Below are positions 1 to 5,113 of a DNA stretch of 5,113 nt, in pieces. This DNA comes from Burkholderiaceae bacterium. GTDB lineage: Bacteria; Pseudomonadota; Gammaproteobacteria; Burkholderiales; Burkholderiaceae. The stretch spans positions 1-5,113 of the forward strand of contig JAKONL010000168.1 in NCBI GenBank assembly GCA_022701965.1. Reading direction: 5' to 3'. The position numbers and the translations under genes were made by a program. The notes below the pieces were generated by a model. It worked only from the letters and a program-made list of their open reading frames with translations, did not search any database and was not told the origin of the DNA. Positions within the stretch are counted from its first letter, which is position 1; the number at the start of each line of letters is the position of its first letter.

Positions 1-3000
1 ACCGATGCGGTCAACGGCTCGCAGCTGTCCGGCAGCAATGCCGCGGTCGCCGCCGCGCTCGGCGGCGGCGCCACCGTCAACGCGGCCACCGGCGCGCCGA
101 CCGCGCCCAGCTACAGCGTGGGCGGCGTGGCACGCGGCAACGTCGGCGACGCGCTGGCCGCGACCAACGCGCTGAGCGTGCAGTACACGGCGGACGCCAA
201 GGGCGCGCCGACGGCGGCGGTCGACCTGACCCGGGGCGGCGCGCTCGCGTCCACGGTCGTCTCGGGCGTGGCGCGTGGCGCGCTGGGCACGGCCTCGACC
301 GATGCGGTCAACGGAGCGCAGCTCAACGAGACCAACGACCGCCTCGCGACGCTGGGCGGCGCCGTGGCCAACGGCGCGGCGGGTCCGGTCCAGTATTCGA
401 ATCCCGCGACGCCGACGCAATCCTCGAACGGCACGAAGACCAACGACGTGACGCTCGTCGGTGCGGCGCCGGGCGCGGTCGCGATGCACAACGTCGCCGC
501 CGGGCGCACCGCGGCGGGTTCGACCGACGCGGTCAACGGCAGCCAGCTCAACGCCGGCCTGTCGTCGGTCGCGACCGCACTGGGCGGCGGCTCCGCGTTC
601 AATCCGCAGGACGGCAGGATCAGCGCGCCGAGCTACACCGTGGGAGGCACCACCTACAACAACGCGGGCGAGGCGTTCTCCAGCGTGGACCGGGCCATCT
701 CGGCGGGCGGAGGCGTCAAGTACTTCCATACCAATTCGACGCTGGCGGACAGTCGTGCCGGCGGGCTGGATGCGACCGCCGTCGGCGCCAACGCCGACGC
801 CGCGGGCACCAGCGCGGTCGCGCTCGGCAAGAACGCGATCGCCACCACCGAGTCGGCCGTCGCGATCGGCAACGGCTCGGCCGCGTTCGGCGGCCATGCG
901 GTCTCGGTCGGCGCCAGTTCCATTGCGGTCGGCGACGGGGCGACGGCCATCGGCGACCTCAACGGCGCATCCGGCTCCGGTGCGGTGGCGCTCGGCCGGA
1001 ACAACGCGGCGCAGGGGCTGGGCGCCGTGGCGCTCGGCGACTCGGCGCTGGCCAACGGCGATGCCGCGTTCGCGAGCGGCTCCGGCAGCAAGGCCGAAGG
1101 CGCCGGCGCCATCGCCATGGGCAGCGCGGCGCAGGCGGGCGCGGCCGGTGCCGTCGCCGTGGGCTCGAACAGCCGTGCGCTCGCCGAGAACGGCCTCGCG
1201 CTCGGCAGGAACAGTGTCGTCTCCGAGAAGAACGGCGTGGCGCTCGGCGCCGGCTCCAGCGCGGAGCGTGGCGCGGTCGTCGGCTACACCGCGTTCGGCG
1301 CCGGTGCCGGCCAGGTGTCCACGGGAGAGGTCTCGATCGGCAGCGCTGCCAACGCCCGCCAGCTGACGAACCTCGCGGCCGGCTCCGCCGCGACCGACGC
1401 GGTCAACGTCGGCCAGCTCACCGGCGCCGTCAACGGCCTGGGCCGCGCGACGACCGCGGTCCTCGGCGGCAGCTACGACCCCGCGACAGGTACCTACCTG
1501 CCGCCGGCCTACACGGTGTCCAACGGAACCCGGCCGGCCACGGTCCAGGGCGCGTTCGACGCGTACAACGCCTCGATCGCGCAGTTGAACAACGGCGGCG
1601 CGGGCCCGCTCCAGTATGCGAACGCCGGATCGCCCCTGGTGCGCAACGGCGGCACCCCGACCAACGACATGCTGCTGGTCGGCGCCACCCCGGGCCCGGT
1701 CGTGCTGCACAACGTTGGCGGCGGCTCGACGGCGGGCGGATCGACGGATGCGGTCAACGGCGGCCAGTTCAACGCCGGGCTCGCCTCGGTGGCGGCCGGA
1801 CTCGGCGGCCAGTCCGTCTACGACCCCGCGACCGGCACGGTGACCGCGCCGAGCTACACCGTCGGCGGCCAGACCTACCGCAGCGCCGGGGAGGCGCTGG
1901 GCGCGATCGACCGGTCCGTCTCCGGTGGCGCTGGCATCAAGTACTTCCATGCGAGCTCCGACGCCGCCGATGCCCAGGCGAGCGGCCGGGACAGCGTGGC
2001 GATCGGGCCGATGGCGATGGCGACGCAGGCGGGCGGCGTGGCGCTCGGCGCCGGCAGCCGGACCGGCACCGCGGCGCCGACCGGCGCGGCCTTCGCGACC
2101 GGCGCGGCCGCGCCGGCATCCGAAGTGTCGGTCGGCAGCAGCACGGCGCTGCGGCGCATCACCAACGTCGCGGGTGGAAGCAGCGCGACCGACGCGGTCA
2201 ACGTCGGGCAGCTCGGCAGCGTGCTCGCCGGCGTGAACACCGCCTTCGGCCAGAACGTCTTCGACCCGCTCACGGGCCTGGCGGTGGCGCCGGCGTTCTC
2301 GGTCCAGGGCAAGTCGTACAGCGACCTGACGAGCACCGTCGGCGCGATCGACCGGACCCTGACCGCAGGCAACACCGCATCGGCCAAGCTCGCTGATGCG
2401 ATCGACCAGGGCACCGTGGGGATCGTCCAGCAGGCCGGCGGGAAGGGATCGGGCGTGATCAGCATCGGCGGCGGCACCGGCGGCAGCGTCGTCAGCATCG
2501 CCGGCACGCAGGGCAACCGCGTGCTGACCGGTCTCGCGCCGGGCGTCTCGGGCAGCGACGCCGCCACGATGGCGCAGCTCACGGCCGGCAACCTCGCCGC
2601 GGCAAACACCTGGGTCACCGGCAGCCCGTCGGCCTATGCCGCACCGTCGGCCAGCGGCGCCGAAAGCCTCGCGGTCGGCAGCGGCGCCATCAGCACCGGA
2701 AAGAATTCGGTGGCGCTCGGCAACGGTTCGTCCGACGGCGGACGCGCGAACGTCGTCTCGGTCGGCACGGTGGGTGGCGAGCGGCAGGTCACCAACGTGG
2801 CCGCCGGCACGCAGGACACCGACGCGATCAACGCCGCGCAGTTCCGCAGCCTAGCGGCCACGCTTGGCGGCGGCGCGCAGCTCGCTGCGGACGGCACCGT
2901 GAAGGCGCCGAGCTACGCGGTCACAGAGGTGCGGCGCGACGGCACCACCGTGCGCACGACGCAGGCCACGGTCGGCGGCGCGATCGACAGCCTGAGCGGC

Positions 3001-4005
3001 TCGCTCGGCCAGCTCGGCAGCGCGGTCAACAGCATGGCCAGCGGCGGCAGCACCTACCTGCAGACGAACTCGACCGGCCCCGGCGCGAAGGCGAGCGGCA
3101 GCGACAGCCTGGCGGCGGGTTCGGGCTCGACCGCGAGCGGCGAGCGCAGCACCGCCATCGGCACCGGCAGCAGCGCGACCGACCGCAACGCGCTGGCGAT
3201 CGGCTCGTCGAGCACGGCGACCGGCGTTGCATCGACGGCCGTCGGGTCGAACGCCCAGGCCGGCAACGGCGGCTCGGCCTTCGGCAGCAATGCCACCACC
3301 GGCAGCGCGCAGCAGGGCACCGCGCTCGGCAACGGCTCCCGCGTGGCGGCCGACACCGCAGTGGCGCTGGGTGCGGGCAGTCTGGCCGACCGTGCCGGCA
3401 TGGCCGGCGCGAAGGAGGCGGTCTCGGGCGTGATCGTGAACTCGACCCTGGGCGCACTGTCGCTCGGCAGCCCGGGCAGCGAGCGCCAGATCGTCAACGT
3501 GGCCGGCGGCACCCAGGCCACCGACGCGGTGAACCTGCGCCAGCTGCATGCGGCGCAGGCCGGCAGCGCGCAGTACGACCGCAACGCCGACGGCACGGTG
3601 AACTACGCGAGCCTGACGCTCGGCAACGCCCAGGCGCCCAACGGCACCGTGGTGTCGAACGTGGCGCCGGGCGTGGCGGGCACCGACGCGGTCAACGTGA
3701 ACCAGCTCCAGGGCGCGCAGACCGCAAACAACGGCCGTTTCGACGCCATGAATTCCCGCATGGACGGGATGGAGCGCAACGCCTATGCCGGCGTGGCGTC
3801 GGCCATGGCGGTGCAGATGCCCGGCGCGTTCGTGCCCGGCAAGGTGGTCATGCGCATGGGCACGGCCGCCTTCAAGGGGCAGGGCGCGATGGGCGTGAGC
3901 TTCCGCCGGACATCGGAAGACAGCACCTGGAGCATGACCGGCGGCGTCGGCCTGAGCCGTGCGGGCGCCGCGGCCACGGTCGGCGCGGAATGGGTCTTCA
4001 ACTGA
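1..4005 (+). CDS. Trimeric autotransporter adhesin (YadA-like, type Vc), C-terminal 1334 residues, 5' partial
   Basis: Seen: the frame is open from base 1 and already encodes the neck TDAVNGSQL at 1-27, so the true start is upstream and the first in-frame GTG (118) is internal. Ten necks of TDAVNxxQL type alternate with stalk modules (LGG...PSYTVGG) and four head blocks of xAVAxG repeats starting near residues 240, 647, 870 and 1019. A short coiled coil (residues 1237-1260) and a 74-residue anchor (1261-1334) end the protein. I see no cysteine and only three tryptophans, as expected for a secreted fibrous passenger. Known: such proteins are exported by Sec, the anchor of three chains forms one 12-stranded barrel with Bam help, and heads and stalks bind host matrix, other cells or surfaces. 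Inference: a long surface fibre for attachment or biofilm; the ligand cannot be read from sequence. The stop overlaps the next gene. Family assignment is secure, specific function is not. Confidence 0.96.
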   Translation, partial: TDAVNGSQLSGSNAAVAAALGGGATVNAATGAPTAPSYSVGGVARGNVGDALAATNALSVQYTADAKGAPTAAVDLTRGGALASTVVSGVARGALGTASTDAVNGAQLNETNDRLATLGGAVANGAAGPVQYSNPATPTQSSNGTKTNDVTLVGAAPGAVAMHNVAAGRTAAGSTDAVNGSQLNAGLSSVATALGGGSAFNPQDGRISAPSYTVGGTTYNNAGEAFSSVDRAISAGGGVKYFHTNSTLADSRAGGLDATAVGANADAAGTSAVALGKNAIATTESAVAIGNGSAAFGGHAVSVGASSIAVGDGATAIGDLNGASGSGAVALGRNNAAQGLGAVALGDSALANGDAAFASGSGSKAEGAGAIAMGSAAQAGAAGAVAVGSNSRALAENGLALGRNSVVSEKNGVALGAGSSAERGAVVGYTAFGAGAGQVSTGEVSIGSAANARQLTNLAAGSAATDAVNVGQLTGAVNGLGRATTAVLGGSYDPATGTYLPPAYTVSNGTRPATVQGAFDAYNASIAQLNNGGAGPLQYANAGSPLVRNGGTPTNDMLLVGATPGPVVLHNVGGGSTAGGSTDAVNGGQFNAGLASVAAGLGGQSVYDPATGTVTAPSYTVGGQTYRSAGEALGAIDRSVSGGAGIKYFHASSDAADAQASGRDSVAIGPMAMATQAGGVALGAGSRTGTAAPTGAAFATGAAAPASEVSVGSSTALRRITNVAGGSSATDAVNVGQLGSVLAGVNTAFGQNVFDPLTGLAVAPAFSVQGKSYSDLTSTVGAIDRTLTAGNTASAKLADAIDQGTVGIVQQAGGKGSGVISIGGGTGGSVVSIAGTQGNRVLTGLAPGVSGSDAATMAQLTAGNLAAANTWVTGSPSAYAAPSASGAESLAVGSGAISTGKNSVALGNGSSDGGRANVVSVGTVGGERQVTNVAAGTQDTDAINAAQFRSLAATLGGGAQLAADGTVKAPSYAVTEVRRDGTTVRTTQATVGGAIDSLSGSLGQLGSAVNSMASGGSTYLQTNSTGPGAKASGSDSLAAGSGSTASGERSTAIGTGSSATDRNALAIGSSSTATGVASTAVGSNAQAGNGGSAFGSNATTGSAQQGTALGNGSRVAADTAVALGAGSLADRAGMAGAKEAVSGVIVNSTLGALSLGSPGSERQIVNVAGGTQATDAVNLRQLHAAQAGSAQYDRNADGTVNYASLTLGNAQAPNGTVVSNVAPGVAGTDAVNVNQLQGAQTANNGRFDAMNSRMDGMERNAYAGVASAMAVQMPGAFVPGKVVMRMGTAAFKGQGAMGVSFRRTSEDSTWSMTGGVGLSRAGAAATVGAEWVFN
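382..738 (+). repeat. Internal duplication, copy 1 (QY module, neck, stalk, KYFH head entry)
   Basis: This 119-residue segment aligns without any gap to 1603-1959, at a constant offset of 1221 bases. By eye 70 of 119 residues are identical. Anchor points shared by both copies are GPxQYxN at the start, TNDxxLVGAxPG, STDAVNGxQ, APSYTVGG and KYFH at the end. It looks like an old in-frame duplication of a stalk-plus-head unit within the adhesin gene. Confidence 0.85.
718..1419 (+). other. Adhesin head block A (long YadA-type head plus HIM-like neck)
   Basis: This part of the adhesin opens with KYFHTNS and runs through about fourteen xAVAxG-type units such as SAVALGKNA, SAVAIGNGS and GAVALGDSA. 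In YadA-family proteins these form a left-handed parallel beta-roll, one turn per repeat and chain. It closes with a 30-residue HIM-like neck (1330-1419) of the form VSIGS...RQLTNLAAG...TDAVNVGQL, which in known structures narrows the wide head onto the stalk. It is the longest of the four heads in the window and a likely binding surface, but the ligand is unknown. Confidence 0.85.
1603..1959 (+). repeat. Internal duplication, copy 2 (QY module, neck, stalk, KYFH head entry)
   Basis: The partner of 382-738: same length, same module order and no indels, with scattered substitutions such as PSYTVGGQTY for PSYTVGGTTY. Downstream of KYFH the copies diverge sharply in length, with a long head after copy 1 and a very short one after copy 2. 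Confidence 0.85.
1939..2214 (+). other. Adhesin head block B (short head plus HIM-like neck)
   Basis: It opens with KYFHASS and has only about three head-type units (DSVAIGPMA, GGVALGAGS, and a degenerate Ala/Thr/Pro-rich stretch around 2060-2115). It then enters a 30-residue HIM-like neck at 2125-2214 (VSVGS...RRITNVAGG...TDAVNVGQL). Its entry and preceding stalk match those of block A, so it looks like a duplicated head that was shortened, or an ancestral short head that was expanded in A. The direction cannot be told from this window. Confidence 0.8.
2416..2580 (+). other. LVQQ-type stalk module with divergent neck
   Basis: The adhesin reads GIVQQAGG...VISIGGGTGG..VVSIAGTQGNRVLTGLAPG and then SDAATMAQL (2554-2580). 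The order VQQ, then ISIG, GTxGxRxLTGL, and a DA..xxQL neck matches a recurrent stalk module of Burkholderiales-type adhesins, from memory of the family. The neck keeps D, A, Q and L but has ATM where the others have VNG or VNV. It separates head blocks B and C. Confidence 0.6.
2608..2844 (+). other. Adhesin head block C (minimal head plus HIM-like neck)
   Basis: A very short head with two clear units (ESLAVGSGA and NSVALGNGS), followed by the HIM-like neck at 2755-2844 (VSVGT...ERQVTNVAAG...TDAINAAQF). It lacks the KYFH entry of blocks A and B. It follows the LVQQ-type stalk module and the divergent neck SDAATMAQL at 2554-2580. Confidence 0.75.
3055..3546 (+). other. Adhesin head block D (membrane-proximal head plus HIM-like neck)
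   Basis: It opens with YLQTNSTG and carries about seven units (for example DSLAAGSGS, STAIGTGSS, NALAIGSSS, STAVGSNAQ, GTALGNGS, TAVALGAGS). A non-repeat insert of about 25 residues (about 3388-3456, AGMAGAKEAVSGVIVNS) precedes the HIM-like neck at 3457-3546 (LSLGS...ERQIVNVAGG...TDAVNLRQL). It is Ser/Thr-rich compared with block A and is the head nearest the outer membrane. Confidence 0.8.
3709..3780 (+). other. Short coiled-coil stalk before the anchor
   Basis: Residues 1237-1260 of the window protein follow the last neck TDAVNVNQL. Phe and Met fall at a and d positions of two heptads (F at 3739, then M at 3748, 3760 and 3769). This fits a trimeric left-handed coiled coil leading into the barrel. 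It is only a few heptads long, so the last neck sits close to the membrane. Confidence 0.65.
3781..4002 (+). other. YadA-type membrane anchor domain
   Basis: The last 74 residues match the YadA anchor pattern: an AGVASAMA helix that fills the pore, then P..FVPGK entering the first strand, and four amphipathic strands (about 3841-3870, 3877-3906, 3925-3954 and 3970-4002). In the family three such chains build a 12-stranded outer-membrane barrel that carries the passenger out. The last residues are EWVFN, so the usual final aromatic is followed by Asn. Confidence 0.92.
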
Positions 4006-4007
4006 TG
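4003..4007 (+). promoter_or_regulatory. Stop-start overlap TGATG (translational coupling)
   Basis: The adhesin TGA (4003-4005) shares its last A with the ATG (4005-4007) of the small exported gene. The only purine-rich stretch upstream is ggaa at 3987-3990, about 14 bases from the ATG, which is long for a Shine-Dalgarno site. Weak own initiation plus the overlap favours re-initiation by ribosomes finishing the adhesin. Confidence 0.7.
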
Positions 4008-4529
4008 AAGCCGATGAACCATCGACCGAGCCGACGCCTGGGGGCGGCCCTGCTGGCCGGCGCGGTTGGCGCGGCCTGCATGCTGTCGACGCCGGCGCAG
4101 TCGCAGTCGCAGTCGCAGGCAATGCCCGCCGGCGCGGGCCTGGAGCAGCCGCACACCTCGACCGCCGAGCAGATCCTCGTGGGCACCTGGTTCGGCGAGG
4201 CCGTGCTGCCGGGCACGCCGGAGACGCTGCAGCAGTTCCTGGCCACGCGCCGGGCCGACGGCAGCTACACGCTCGAGGTGCGCAACTACCAGGAGGGCCG
4301 GATGCGGCAGCGCCTGGTCAACTCGGGCGTCTGGAGCATCTCCAACGGCATCTTCGTGACCCTGACCACCGACATCGAGGGAAAGAAGACCGCGCTGAGC
4401 GACCCGTCGTTCACGCAGGTTTTCGCGGTGCGCGGGCTGACGGCGAACGAGTTCCGCTACCAGCACCTGGCATCCGGCCGCGAGATCCGGGTGGTGCGCT
4501 CGACGCCCGACTTCCGCTTGCCGGACTGA
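4005..4529 (+). CDS. Small exported protein of unknown family, coupled to the adhesin gene
   Basis: 174 residues. Seen: the N-terminus has Arg/Lys (RPSRRL) followed by a hydrophobic run (LGAALLAGAVGAAC), then TPA-Q near residue 31, a plausible signal peptidase I site. The Cys at residue 25 is in GAAC, a poor lipobox because -3 is Gly, so a lipoprotein is less likely. A Ser/Gln repeat follows. The mature part has GTWFGEA at 60-66, FLATRRADGSY at 78-88, SGVWSI at 107-112 and a C-terminal RSTPDFRLPD. Alternating hydrophobic residues and the GTW near the start of the domain suggest a small beta-barrel of lipocalin-like type, which is inference. ATG 4005 was chosen because it overlaps the adhesin stop and gives the intact signal peptide; ATG 4014 (residue 4) is an alternative that still keeps it. 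It is probably periplasmic or on the inner face of the outer membrane. I do not recognise a characterised family. Confidence 0.88.
   Translation: MKPMNHRPSRRLGAALLAGAVGAACMLSTPAQSQSQSQAMPAGAGLEQPHTSTAEQILVGTWFGEAVLPGTPETLQQFLATRRADGSYTLEVRNYQEGRMRQRLVNSGVWSISNGIFVTLTTDIEGKKTALSDPSFTQVFAVRGLTANEFRYQHLASGREIRVVRSTPDFRLPD
4098..4118 (+). repeat. Hexanucleotide microsatellite (cagtcg, 3.5 copies)
   Basis: Three cagtcg units plus a final cag encode QSQSQSQ just after the predicted signal-peptide cleavage site. The unit is a multiple of three, so copy changes would alter linker length but not the frame. Confidence 0.85.
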
Positions 4530-4534
4530 AGCGG
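4514..4534. terminator. Possible weak bidirectional terminator at the convergent gene ends
   Basis: ccgctt (4514-4519) and aagcgg (4529-4534) form a perfect 6-bp inverted repeat around a 9-base loop. It covers the stop codon of the plus-strand gene and abuts that of the minus-strand gene. Neither side has a T-tract, so this is not a canonical Rho-independent terminator, and a 6-bp match can occur by chance in GC-rich DNA. Confidence 0.25.
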
Positions 4535-5113
4535 TCAGCGACCCTTCCTGCCGCCGAAGATCCCGCCGAGCACGCCGCGAAGGATCTCCTTGCCCAGGCT
4601 GGTGCCGACGGTGCGGACCGCCGACTTGGCCATGGTCTGCGCGAGTCCGTCGTGCCTGCCGCCACGCGGCCCGGTACTGCCGAACAGGATCTCGTTGAGA
4701 TTGCCCATCAGGCCGCCGCCGGCGGCGCTCGCGCCTGCGCCTGCGGTTCCGGCGGGCGCGGTGCCGGCGGGCGCGGCCGGTGCGGCGTCGGCGCGTGCCT
4801 TGAGCTTCTCGTACGCCGATTCGCGATCGACGGTCTTCTCGTAGACACCCGCGACCAGCGACCCCGTCGTCAGTGCCTGGCGCTCGGCGGGCGTGATCGG
4901 CCCGAGCCGGCTGGCCGGGGGCAGCACGTAGACGCGCTCGGTGACGCTCGGGCTGCCCTTGGCGTCGAGGAAGCTGACCAGCGCCTCGCCCACGGCCAGG
5001 TCGGTGATCGCCGCTTCGAGGTCGAGGCCGGGGTTCGGCCGCATCGTGGTGGCGGTCGCCTTGACGGCCTTCTGGTCGCGCGGCGTGAAGGCGCGCAGGG
5101 CATGCTGCACGCG
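4535..5113 (-). CDS. YjgR/DUF853 family HerA-like ATPase, C-terminal 192 residues, 5' partial
   Basis: Seen: the frame runs off the right edge, with a CGC codon before the in-frame GTG at 5110, so the start is outside and the first residues here, RVQHALRAFTPRDQKAVK, are internal. Downstream are AITDLAVGEALVSFLD (about 34-49), PPASRLGPITPAER (about 64-77), VAGVYEKTVDRESAYEKL, an Ala/Pro/Gly linker (about 108-135), then FGSTGPRGGRHDGL and AKSAVRTVG, ending in GGIFGGRKGR. Known: this order is typical of the C-terminal part of DUF853 proteins (E. coli YjgR type, about 500 residues), which carry a HerA/FtsK-like P-loop ATPase domain before it. The Walker motifs are therefore expected beyond the edge. 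The cellular role is poorly defined; a DNA-pumping or repair role is by analogy with HerA only. It converges on the small exported gene, with 5 bases between the stops, and is probably unrelated to the adhesin. Confidence 0.92.
   Translation of the reverse strand, partial: RVQHALRAFTPRDQKAVKATATTMRPNPGLDLEAAITDLAVGEALVSFLDAKGSPSVTERVYVLPPASRLGPITPAERQALTTGSLVAGVYEKTVDRESAYEKLKARADAAPAAPAGTAPAGTAGAGASAAGGGLMGNLNEILFGSTGPRGGRHDGLAQTMAKSAVRTVGTSLGKEILRGVLGGIFGGRKGR
4693..4800 (-). repeat. Ala/Pro/Gly low-complexity linker in the YjgR-family protein, with a 15-bp tandem repeat
   Basis: The encoded stretch ADAAPAAPAGTAPAGTAGAG links the conserved ESAYEKLKAR segment to the conserved GSTGPRGGRHDGL tail. 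At DNA level ccggcgggcgcgg occurs at 4749-4761 and again at 4764-4776, a 15-bp period giving the repeated PAGTA. It is most likely a flexible linker that varies in length between species. Confidence 0.75.

Larger units (their letters stand above)
1..3708 (+). repeat. Ten dispersed neck motifs (TDAVN type) in the adhesin
   Basis: Necks lie at 1-27, 298-324, 523-549, 1393-1419, 1744-1770, 2188-2214, 2554-2580, 2818-2844, 3520-3546 and 3682-3708. Four of them (523, 1393, 2188, 3682) begin with the identical 15 bases accgacgcggtcaac; the others differ by one or a few bases, except the diverged copies at 2554 and 2818. In the protein they form the tight turns joining heads to stalk. In the DNA they are short direct repeats that could support in-frame deletion or expansion. 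Confidence 0.9.

Noticed and set aside
118..120. GTG as the adhesin start
   Set aside because: The frame is open upstream to base 1 and encodes a proper neck at 1-27 and a stalk sequence leading into 118, with no signal peptide after the GTG. The start lies outside the window.
1..3708. Repeat array as CRISPR or a mobile-element repeat
   Set aside because: All repeats are in frame, vary at the DNA level, have no regular spacer length and encode known adhesin neck, stalk and head modules.
3990..3992. ATG 5 codons upstream as the start of the small exported gene
   Set aside because: It would lie deeper inside the adhesin reading frame and add MGLQL before the basic region. ATG 4005 gives the common TGATG overlap and a compact signal peptide.
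4076..4081. Lipoprotein signal in the small exported protein
   Set aside because: The Cys at residue 25 is preceded by GAA, with Gly at -3 instead of Leu or Val. The signal peptidase I site after TPA is more convincing, though not proven.
2851..4122. Long open frame on the minus strand (423 codons) opposite the adhesin 3' end
   Set aside because: Its composition is the Arg/Ala/His/Gly mix produced by reading GC-rich coding DNA backwards. It runs antisense to a clearly conserved adhesin and shows no domain or start signal. The other antisense frames at 654-1118 and 1875-2618 are rejected for the same reason.
5108..5110. GTG as the start of the minus-strand YjgR-family gene
   Set aside because: The conserved family segment R-x-QHALRAFTPRDQKAVK runs through it, including the codon beyond the GTG, and the ATPase core must precede it.

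Overview
The window comes from a very GC-rich Gram-negative chromosome. Three features point to a proteobacterium: an outer-membrane trimeric autotransporter adhesin, a small exported protein, and the C-terminal part of a YjgR/DUF853 (HerA-like) ATPase. The TAA module vocabulary (KYFH head entry, PSYTVGG stalk, TDAVN necks) and the codon use suggest Burkholderiales, possibly Comamonadaceae or Burkholderiaceae. That placement is inference, and Xanthomonadales is not excluded.

Layout. (1) Positions 1-4005, plus strand: the last 1334 residues of a trimeric autotransporter adhesin (type Vc secretion, YadA family). The gene enters from the left edge already in the passenger, so signal peptide, promoter and start are outside. 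Ten neck motifs, six stalk modules and four YadA-type head blocks of very unequal length are followed by a short Met-rich coiled coil and a 74-residue membrane anchor. (2) Positions 4005-4529, plus strand: a 174-residue exported protein of unrecognised family. Its ATG overlaps the adhesin stop (TGATG), so the two are probably co-transcribed and translationally coupled. (3) Positions 4535-5113, minus strand: the last 192 residues of a YjgR/DUF853 ATPase, whose P-loop core lies beyond the right edge. It converges on the small gene with 5 bases between the stop codons.

How they fit together. The adhesin would reach the outer membrane through Sec and Bam and display a trimeric fibre. The coupled exported protein is a candidate accessory of that fibre, by position only. 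The ATPase gene is on the opposite strand and has no evident link to the adhesin.

There is no gene-free stretch over 300 bases. I see no tRNA, rRNA, CRISPR array, insertion sequence or integrase. The points most worth a second look are the coupled small gene, an ungapped internal duplication in the adhesin, the Asn at its extreme C-terminus, and an inverted repeat over the convergent stop codons. I see no clear sign of a wholly new system.
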